From: Cypionkella sp049896245
GTDB taxonomy: Bacteria; Pseudomonadota; Alphaproteobacteria; Rhodobacterales; Rhodobacteraceae
Direction of reading: 5' to 3'
Assembly: GCF_049896245.1 (NCBI RefSeq)
Contig: NZ_JAFCTX010000010.1
Span: 62,001 to 126,000, forward strand
Length of the DNA: 64,000 bases
Positions 58,607 through 64,000 of this stretch are shown in pieces. Under the pieces are notes generated by a model. It ran no database searches. It saw nothing but the letters and a program-made list of their open reading frames with translations, and was not told the origin of the DNA. Made by a program: the position numbers and the translations under genes. Within the stretch, counting starts at the first letter, position 1, and each line of letters begins with the position of its first letter.

Positions 58607-59620
58607 ATGAAATTCACCACCAAAGCCCTGCTGGGTGCTGCTGCGATTGCGCTGATGGCAGGCTCTGCCTCGGCGGCCGATCTGGCTTGCCTGATCACCA
58701 AAAACAACACCAACCCCTTCTTCGTGAAGATGAAAGAAGGCGCTGAGTCTGCGGCCAAAGCGGCGGGCATGGATTTCCAAGCCTATGCCGGTGAGAAAGA
58801 TGGCGACGCGGCCCCGCAGATCACTGCGATTGAAAACTGTGTCGCCGCTGGTGCCAAGGGTATCCTGATCACCCCGTCGAACGACTCGGTTGGCCCAGCC
58901 CTGAAAGACGCGCGCGCCGCTGGTATTCTGGTGATCGCGCTCGACACGCCGCTGGCAGACAAAGACGCGCAGGACATGACCTTTGCGACTGACAACTTCC
59001 AAGCTGGCCTGCTGATCGGTCAATGGGCCGCTGCCACGTTGGGCGACAAGGCCGCTACCGCCAAGATCGCGATGCTGGACATCAACAAAGACAACATCTC
59101 GGTTGACGTGCAGCGTGACACTGGCTTCCTGAAGGGCTTCGGCATTGAAGTGCCGGATCTGGCGGTGATGGGTTCGGAAACCGATGCCCGCGTGATCGGC
59201 CACGAAAGCTCGGACGCGAACCCCGAAGGTGGTCTGCGCGCGATGGAAACTCTGCTGGCAAAAGACCCCGATATCAACGTGGTCTATACCATCAACGAGC
59301 CTGCGGCTGAGGGTGCTTACCAAGCGCTGAAAAACGCTGGCAAGGAAGCCCAAGCGATCATCGTCTCAGTAGACGGCGGCTGCCCTGGCATCGCTTCGGT
59401 GAAAGGCGGCACGATTGGGGCCACTTCGCAGCAATACCCGCTGCTGATGGCATCCAAAGGCATCGAAGCCATCGCAACCTTCGCCAAAGACGGCACCAAA
59501 CCGGCGGCGACCGACGGGCTGACTTTCTTCAACACCGGGGTGAACCTTGTCACCGACAAACCGGCCGCTGGCGTCGAGTCGATCGACAGCACCAAAGGCA
59601 CCGAGCTTTGCTGGGGCTGA
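58607..59620 (+). CDS. frcB: Sugar (fructose-type) ABC transporter substrate-binding protein
   Basis: A 337-residue periplasmic-binding protein, type 1. Signal peptide of about 23 residues (MKFTTKALLGAAAIALMAGS plus ASA). Mature motifs: CLITKNNTNPFFVKMKEGAE, ITPSNDSVGPALKDA, DINKDNISVDVQRDTGF (in part) and TINEPAAEGAYQAL. In Sinorhizobium FrcB binds fructose, ribose and mannose. ATG 58607 follows GGGAGGA; an in-frame TTG at 58592 is not used. First gene of frcBCAK. Confidence 0.92.
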   Translation: MKFTTKALLGAAAIALMAGSASAADLACLITKNNTNPFFVKMKEGAESAAKAAGMDFQAYAGEKDGDAAPQITAIENCVAAGAKGILITPSNDSVGPALKDARAAGILVIALDTPLADKDAQDMTFATDNFQAGLLIGQWAAATLGDKAATAKIAMLDINKDNISVDVQRDTGFLKGFGIEVPDLAVMGSETDARVIGHESSDANPEGGLRAMETLLAKDPDINVVYTINEPAAEGAYQALKNAGKEAQAIIVSVDGGCPGIASVKGGTIGATSQQYPLLMASKGIEAIATFAKDGTKPAATDGLTFFNTGVNLVTDKPAAGVESIDSTKGTELCWG

Positions 59621-59652
59621 ACCGGGCCGTTTGATCAAGTGGCTTGATTAAC

Positions 59653-59680
59653 AGAAGGGCGGCTTTACAGTCGCCCTTCT
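59653..59680 (+). other. Intercistronic hairpin between frcB and frcC
   Basis: AGAAGGGCG (59653-59661) pairs with CGCCCTTCT (59672-59680), followed by TCTT. Such stems after binding-protein genes often stabilise the upstream message or cause partial termination, giving more binding protein than permease. Confidence 0.65.
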
Positions 59681-59738
59681 TCTTAAGCGAAACCTGTCAG
59701 GGTTTCGGAGGATCATCACCGGAGGGGAAGCCGAAGCG

Positions 59739-60818
59739 ATGAGCACAGATGCAGCACCAACCAAAACCATTTCCGACTTTGAGGCGACGCTGACCAAAGC
59801 CGATACGGCTGTCGCGGCCTTTGAGCGGGACGATAAATCTTTCATACCCGTGTTGCGCGGCTATCTGCGCAACTACCCCACGATGATCCCGGCGCTTGTG
59901 CTGCTGATCTCGGTGATCTGCTTTGGCATCATCGCGCCGCGTTTTCTGGGCATCGGCGCTTTGTCGACCGTGCTGAAACAAGTCACCGTCACGGGCTTTG
60001 TGGCACTGGCGCAGACGCTGGTGATCCTGACGGCGGGGATTGATCTGTCGGTCGGGGCGATCCTTGTGGTCAGCTCCTTGATCATGGGCAATTTGGCCGT
60101 GGTCACCGGCTTGCCAGTGGGGCTGGCGATTCTGATCGGGTTGTTCTTTGGCGGGCTGATGGGCTTCATCAACGGCGTACTGGTGGCTAAGGTTAAGCTG
60201 CCGCCGTTCATCGTGACCTTGGGCACGCTGTCGATCTTCAACGCTTTGAAGTTGTGGTATTCGCAGTCGGAATCGATCCGCAACGTCGATATCGACGCAA
60301 AAGCCCCGGCCTTGCTGTGGTTCGGCAAGGGCTTTAACATGGGGGGTGCCTCGATTTCCTTCGGTGGGATCACCTTGATTTTGCTGGCGGCGGTTCTGTG
60401 GTATGTGCTGAACCAGACCTCGTGGGGCCGTCATGTGCATGCGATTGGTGATGACCAGGATGCGGCGATGCTGTCGGGGATCAAGGTTAGCAATACGCTG
60501 ATTTCGGTCTATGCTGTGGCGGGTCTGATCTGCGGCTTTGCGGCCTGGATCGCGATTGGCCGGGTGGGGTCGGTGTCGCCCATCGCGTTTGACACGGTGA
60601 ACCTAGGCTCAATCACCGCTGTGGTGATCGGCGGCACCTCGCTGTTCGGCGGGCGCGGCTCGATCATCGGATCGGTGCTGGGGGCGTTCATTGTGGGCGT
60701 GTTCAACACCGGCCTGTCACTGGCCGGGGTGGACGATTACTGGCAGATGTTCGCGGCAGGCTGCCTTGTGATCATCGCCGTTGCTTTGGATCAATGGCTG
60801 CGGAGGGCTTCGCAATGA
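59739..60818 (+). CDS. frcC: Sugar ABC transporter permease
   Basis: A 359-residue inner-membrane permease of the RbsC/BPD_transp_2 type. A 40-residue cytoplasmic N-terminal extension precedes about nine helices; AQTLVILTAGIDLSVGAILVVSS and GGTSLFGGRGSIIGSVLGAFIVG are the coupling and conserved blocks. Overlaps frcA by ATGA. Confidence 0.94.
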   Translation: MSTDAAPTKTISDFEATLTKADTAVAAFERDDKSFIPVLRGYLRNYPTMIPALVLLISVICFGIIAPRFLGIGALSTVLKQVTVTGFVALAQTLVILTAGIDLSVGAILVVSSLIMGNLAVVTGLPVGLAILIGLFFGGLMGFINGVLVAKVKLPPFIVTLGTLSIFNALKLWYSQSESIRNVDIDAKAPALLWFGKGFNMGGASISFGGITLILLAAVLWYVLNQTSWGRHVHAIGDDQDAAMLSGIKVSNTLISVYAVAGLICGFAAWIAIGRVGSVSPIAFDTVNLGSITAVVIGGTSLFGGRGSIIGSVLGAFIVGVFNTGLSLAGVDDYWQMFAAGCLVIIAVALDQWLRRASQ

Positions 60819-61600
60819 CCACGGGTACTCCTATCCTGCGCGCACGCGGGTTGATGAAGCGGTATGGCACGGTTGTCGCCATGAACGGCGCGGATTTCGA
60901 CCTGAATGCAGGCGAGATTGTCGCGGTGATCGGCGACAACGGGGCGGGCAAATCGACCTTGATCAAGGCGCTGTCGGGGGCTGTGACCCCTGACCACGGC
61001 ACGATTGAACTCGATGGCCGCCCGGTGAACTTTCGCGGGCCGGAAGATGCGCGCGCCGAGGGCATCGAGACGGTGTATCAGAACCTTGCGATGTCGCCGG
61101 CTTTGTCGATTGCCGATAACATGTTTCTGGGCCGCGAATGGCGCAAACCCGGTTTCATGGGTTCGGTGCTGCGCCAGATGGACCGCCCGCGGATGGAGCA
61201 ATTCGCCCGCGACAAGCTGTCGGAACTTGGCCTGATGACAATTCAGAACATCCACCAAGCGGTGGAAACCCTGTCGGGTGGTCAGCGCCAAGGCGTGGCG
61301 GTGGCGCGTGCAGCGGCGTTTGGCTCCAAGGTGGTGATCTTGGATGAGCCGACCGCAGCCTTGGGCGTCAAGGAAAGCCGCCGGGTGTTGGAGCTGATCC
61401 GCGATGTGCGCGCACGGGGCATTCCGATCATCCTGATCAGCCACAACATGCCGCACGTGTTCGAGGTGGCCGACCGCATCCACATCCACCGTCTTGGGCG
61501 GCGGCTGTGCGAGATCAACCCGAAGGACTATTCGATGTCCGACGCGGTGGCTTTCATGACCGGGGCGAAACTGCCCGAAGGCGTGACAGAACAGGCGTAA
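60815..61600 (+). CDS. frcA: Sugar ABC transporter ATP-binding protein
   Basis: A 261-residue single-domain ATPase. Walker A GDNGAGKST (40-48), signature LSGGQRQGV, Walker B VVILDEPTAALG and switch histidine ISHNMP. A single nucleotide domain, unlike two-domain RbsA, is the FrcA hallmark; the transporter would use a homodimer. Confidence 0.94.
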   Translation: MTTGTPILRARGLMKRYGTVVAMNGADFDLNAGEIVAVIGDNGAGKSTLIKALSGAVTPDHGTIELDGRPVNFRGPEDARAEGIETVYQNLAMSPALSIADNMFLGREWRKPGFMGSVLRQMDRPRMEQFARDKLSELGLMTIQNIHQAVETLSGGQRQGVAVARAAAFGSKVVILDEPTAALGVKESRRVLELIRDVRARGIPIILISHNMPHVFEVADRIHIHRLGRRLCEINPKDYSMSDAVAFMTGAKLPEGVTEQA

Positions 61601-61607
61601 GGGCAAC

Positions 61608-62216
61608 ATGACTCCGGTTGACCTTGCGGCCATAATCCGGGCGAAAGCCCAAGGCAAAGGGCGGTTTCTGACCGCCCTTGCTGGCCCTCCCGGTGCGGGG
61701 AAATCCACCCTCGCTGCCGAATTGGTGGCGGCTTTGGGGCAGGGCGCAAAAGCCGTGCCGATGGATGGCTTTCATTACGATGACGCGGTGTTGCTGGCGC
61801 GCGGTGCGCGGGATCGCAAGGGCGCGCCCGACACATTCGATGCGCAGGGCTTTTTCCACCTTTTGCGCCGTCTGCGGGTCGAGGATGAAATCGCAATCCC
61901 GCTCTTCGACCGCGATCTGGAAATCTCCCGCGCCGGCGCCGATATTGTCACCGCCCAAGACCGTCTGCTGGTGGTCGAAGGCAACTACCTGTTGCTCAAT
62001 GAGGCCCCATGGCCCGACGCCGCACCTTTGTTCGATCTGACAGTGTGGATCGACGTGGCCGAGGCTGAACTTGACCGCCGCCTGCAAGCCCGCTGGGCGC
62101 ATTACGGCAAAACCCCTGCAGAAGCGCGGGCATGGATCGACAGCAACGATCTGCCCAACATCCGCCGCGTGACGCAAAACAGCCGGGCGGCTGATTTGAA
62201 CATGCGCTTGGGCTGA
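61608..62216 (+). CDS. frcK: P-loop sugar/nucleoside kinase FrcK
   Basis: A 202-residue kinase of the uridine kinase/pantothenate kinase-like group. Walker A GPPGAGKST (26-34), MDGFHYDDAVL and VVEGNYLLL. In the frc operon of rhizobia a kinase of this type is the last gene, thought to phosphorylate the imported sugar. It follows frcA by 7 bases. Confidence 0.88.
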   Translation: MTPVDLAAIIRAKAQGKGRFLTALAGPPGAGKSTLAAELVAALGQGAKAVPMDGFHYDDAVLLARGARDRKGAPDTFDAQGFFHLLRRLRVEDEIAIPLFDRDLEISRAGADIVTAQDRLLVVEGNYLLLNEAPWPDAAPLFDLTVWIDVAEAELDRRLQARWAHYGKTPAEARAWIDSNDLPNIRRVTQNSRAADLNMRLG

Positions 62217-62249
62217 CAGGCCGATTTTATCGCAACGCCTCTTGGTCTT

Positions 62250-62304
62250 GCCCGATTTGTTCCCAAACAAATCGGGCCGCGCCTGCCTGCCCCCGGCAGG
62301 CGCG
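62250..62304 (+). terminator. Hairpins after frcK
   Basis: GCCCGATTTGTT (62250-62261) with AACAAATCGGGC (62266-62277), followed by a second stem GCGCCTGCC/GGCAGGCGC. They probably end the frc transcript. The remaining part of the gap to 62410 shows no gene. Confidence 0.6.
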
Positions 62305-62410
62305 ATACCGCGCCAGCCCAGTCAGGCGCGCCCCGATTTCCCAACGCTCGGCTTGCTGCGCATAGCCCCTTGCTCGACGGCCTCCAGCCTTACGAGCAAC
62401 GAACCGGAAA

Positions 62411-62427
62411 ACGCTCTCCCAGAGCGT
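62411..62427 (-). terminator. Terminator of the DMT transporter gene (minus strand)
   Basis: ACGCTCT/AGAGCGT stem with a three-base loop; on the minus strand it is followed by TTTTCC, 22 bases after the transporter stop. Confidence 0.65.
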
Positions 62428-62449
62428 CTTCTTTCGGTTCCAGACAGCC

Positions 62450-63409
62450 TCACCCCTGCGGCGTCATCGCTTTACGACCCTTCGCGCGCTCCAACCCCAA
62501 TTTCCGCTCGCGCCAGATGATCAAAATCCCCGCTGTGATCACCAGCCCGGCCCCGATCAGCATTGTGCGCGTTGGCACCTCGTCAAAGGCGAAATAGCCG
62601 ATCAGCAGCGCGAACAGCATCGAGGCATAGTCGAAGGGGGCGACCAGCGACGCATCCGCCTCGCGGTAGCTTGAGGTCAGCAAGATCTGCCCGACCCCAC
62701 CCAGCAACCCGCAGGACACCAGCAACACGGTTTCCAGTGGAGTCGGCACCACCCAGCCAAATGGCAAAGTGGTCAGCGACAGCAGGGTCGAGGTCAGTGA
62801 GAAGTAAAACACAATCGCGGCGGTCTTCTCATTATGCACAAGCTTGCGCACAAAGACCTGTGCCAAAGCCGCGCAGAACGCCCCACACAGCACCAGCATC
62901 GCGCCAAACGCCTCGCGCGTTGAGGCCGCATCGCCTGACACGATGGTCAGGCGCGGCGACAAAACCACCATCACCCCGGCCAGCCCCAAGGCGACCGAGG
63001 CGATGCGAAACAGCCGCACATCCTCGCCCAGAAACATCGCCGCGAACACCACCACCAGCAGCGGCGAGGCATAGCCAATCGCCGTGACCTCTGGCAGCGG
63101 CAGATAGGCGAGGCCAGCAAAGCCGAGGCCCATCGCCATCGTCCCCATCAGCCCGCGCCAGAAATGCCCAAACAGATTATGCGCGCGAAATCCGGTCGCC
63201 AACTCATGCCGCATCGTCAGCCAGATCACGATCACTGGCATCGCAAAGAACGACCGGAAGAACACCGTCTGCCCCGGCGGCACATGCTGGGCCGTCACCT
63301 TGATCAGCGAAGACATCAGGATGAAAACAACCACCGAGGCCAGCTTCAAGGCAATGCCGCGCAGCGGACGGGCAGGCGGATGGCCTGTGACAGGGGTGGG
63401 TTCTTGCAT
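62450..63409 (-). CDS. DMT superfamily (EamA) transporter
   Basis: A 319-residue inner-membrane protein with about ten helices in two EamA repeats (for example FILMSSLIKVTAQ, PLPEVTAIGYASPLLVVVFAAMFLGEDV and YASMLFALLIGYFAFDE, the last two being the EamA signatures). Substrate unknown; it is divergent from adenine deaminase, which would fit a purine or other metabolite permease but is not evidence. ATG 63409 gives the standard start. Confidence 0.88.
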   Translation of the reverse strand: MQEPTPVTGHPPARPLRGIALKLASVVVFILMSSLIKVTAQHVPPGQTVFFRSFFAMPVIVIWLTMRHELATGFRAHNLFGHFWRGLMGTMAMGLGFAGLAYLPLPEVTAIGYASPLLVVVFAAMFLGEDVRLFRIASVALGLAGVMVVLSPRLTIVSGDAASTREAFGAMLVLCGAFCAALAQVFVRKLVHNEKTAAIVFYFSLTSTLLSLTTLPFGWVVPTPLETVLLVSCGLLGGVGQILLTSSYREADASLVAPFDYASMLFALLIGYFAFDEVPTRTMLIGAGLVITAGILIIWRERKLGLERAKGRKAMTPQG

Positions 63410-63495
63410 GGCAACCTCGGCGTAAGGGACTTTCCAGCAATTCCGCACTGGACGAAGTCTCTGGCATAAGCTTCCCTATTCAAAAGGAGATTACC

Positions 63496-64000
63496 ATGCC
63501 GAAAGCAGCATTGTCCGACCGAATTGATCAGGGCCGCGGGATTACGCCCGCCGATATCGTGCTGAAAGGCGGCCTAGTCTATGATCTGATCAGCGGCGAG
63601 TTGGTGGCATCCGATGTGGCAATCTGTGGCGATTGCATCGTCGGGGTGTTTGGCAACTACGCGGGCAAGGTCGAGATTGACGTGACGGGTCAGATCTTGG
63701 TGCCGGGCTTCATCGACACCCATCTGCACATCGAATCCTCGCTGGTGACGCCGTTTGAATTCGACCGCTGCGTTAGCCCGCATGGGGTGACGACCGCCAT
63801 CTGCGATCCGCATGAAATCGCCAATGTCTGCGGGTTGACCGGGATCAACTACTTCCTTGAGGCGTCCTCCCGTACTCTGATGGACATTCGGGTGAACCTG
63901 TCATCCTGCGTGCCTTCGACGCATATGGAGACGACGGGTGCGCGGTTGGAAGCCGCCGATCTGGTGCCGCTGATGCAGCATCCTCGGGTGATTGGCCTTG
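63496..64000 (+). CDS. ade: Adenine deaminase, N-terminal part (3' truncated by window edge)
   Basis: 168 codons from ATG 63496 (AAGGAG ahead) run off the right edge with no stop. Metal-binding H76 and H78 lie in GFIDTHLHIESS, followed by GVTTAICDPHEIANVCG and SSCVPSTHMETTGA, all hallmarks of Ade, which deaminates adenine to hypoxanthine in purine salvage. Divergent from the DMT transporter. Confidence 0.93.
   Translation, partial: MPKAALSDRIDQGRGITPADIVLKGGLVYDLISGELVASDVAICGDCIVGVFGNYAGKVEIDVTGQILVPGFIDTHLHIESSLVTPFEFDRCVSPHGVTTAICDPHEIANVCGLTGINYFLEASSRTLMDIRVNLSSCVPSTHMETTGARLEAADLVPLMQHPRVIGL

Overview
The window is a dense stretch of high-GC alphaproteobacterial chromosome. Gene content points to the family Rhodobacteraceae, close to Rhodobacter, Gemmobacter or Pseudorhodobacter: an RpoE/ChrR singlet-oxygen sigma/anti-sigma pair, a fructose-type frcBCAK operon, a fused PhaA/MrpAB antiporter, COQ9, DUF1674, a Core-2/DUF5928 glycosyltransferase and short 'GGGAGTATTT..GGCCAAGATGAAA' intergenic repeats. 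The genus cannot be named from the sequence alone. No rRNA, tRNA, CRISPR array, prophage or complete insertion sequence was recognised. Genes at both edges are cut: rmuC on the left and adenine deaminase on the right.

Layout. 1-5.2 kb: end of rmuC, a HutD-like gene, then chrR-rpoE (minus strand) divergent from a flavin oxidoreductase/DUF1365/SDR operon. The 174-bp gap holds two back-to-back promoters of the form TGATCC-N18-TAnnnn, so the locus looks like a self-contained RpoE regulon. 5.2-16 kb is housekeeping: rsmB, a DUF1674 gene, dapB, rbfA, truB, rpsO, pnp, plus an RTX-repeat protein with a CtrA-like box upstream. Between rpsO and pnp sits an insertion holding a decayed ParD-type antitoxin overlapping a small DUF-like gene. 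16-29 kb: an RgpF-like glycan gene, a 1-Cys peroxiredoxin, an aldehyde dehydrogenase, an Old Yellow Enzyme-type oxidoreductase, a membrane FMN glutamate-synthase-like protein, then a minus-strand series (RluA-type synthase, homocysteine methyltransferase-like, LysE, GFA, fRMsr, gamma-glutamyltransferase, HATPase/STAS pair, HspQ).

29-42 kb: a lytic transglycosylase lipoprotein, lolA, a CHCC zinc finger, polA, small conserved proteins, a HIT protein, a DUF5928 glycosyltransferase divergent from a sulfotransferase, a quinone oxidoreductase, coq9 and rpsU. 42-50 kb: a transglutaminase-like protein, PhoX, an Lrp regulator divergent from alanine dehydrogenase, mscL, and an ALDH16-type double aldehyde dehydrogenase next to deoC, suggesting deoxynucleoside catabolism. 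50.6-56.3 kb: a complete six-gene K+(Na+)/H+ antiporter operon. 56.7-62.2 kb: a sugar uptake island, fucU-ROK repressor divergent from frcBCAK, with a palindromic operator in the gap. 62.4-64 kb: a DMT permease divergent from adenine deaminase.

Convergent neighbours often overlap by a few bases to tens of bases or are separated by long, nearly perfect hairpins. Several operons use ATGA stop/start overlaps. The parts that deserve a second look are the RpoE promoter pair and ChrR linker repeat, the antitoxin pseudogene, the dispersed repeats (one of which supplies a ribosome-binding site), the 97-bp inverted-repeat element before polA, and the glycosyltransferase/sulfotransferase pair. Nothing seen proves a wholly new system.
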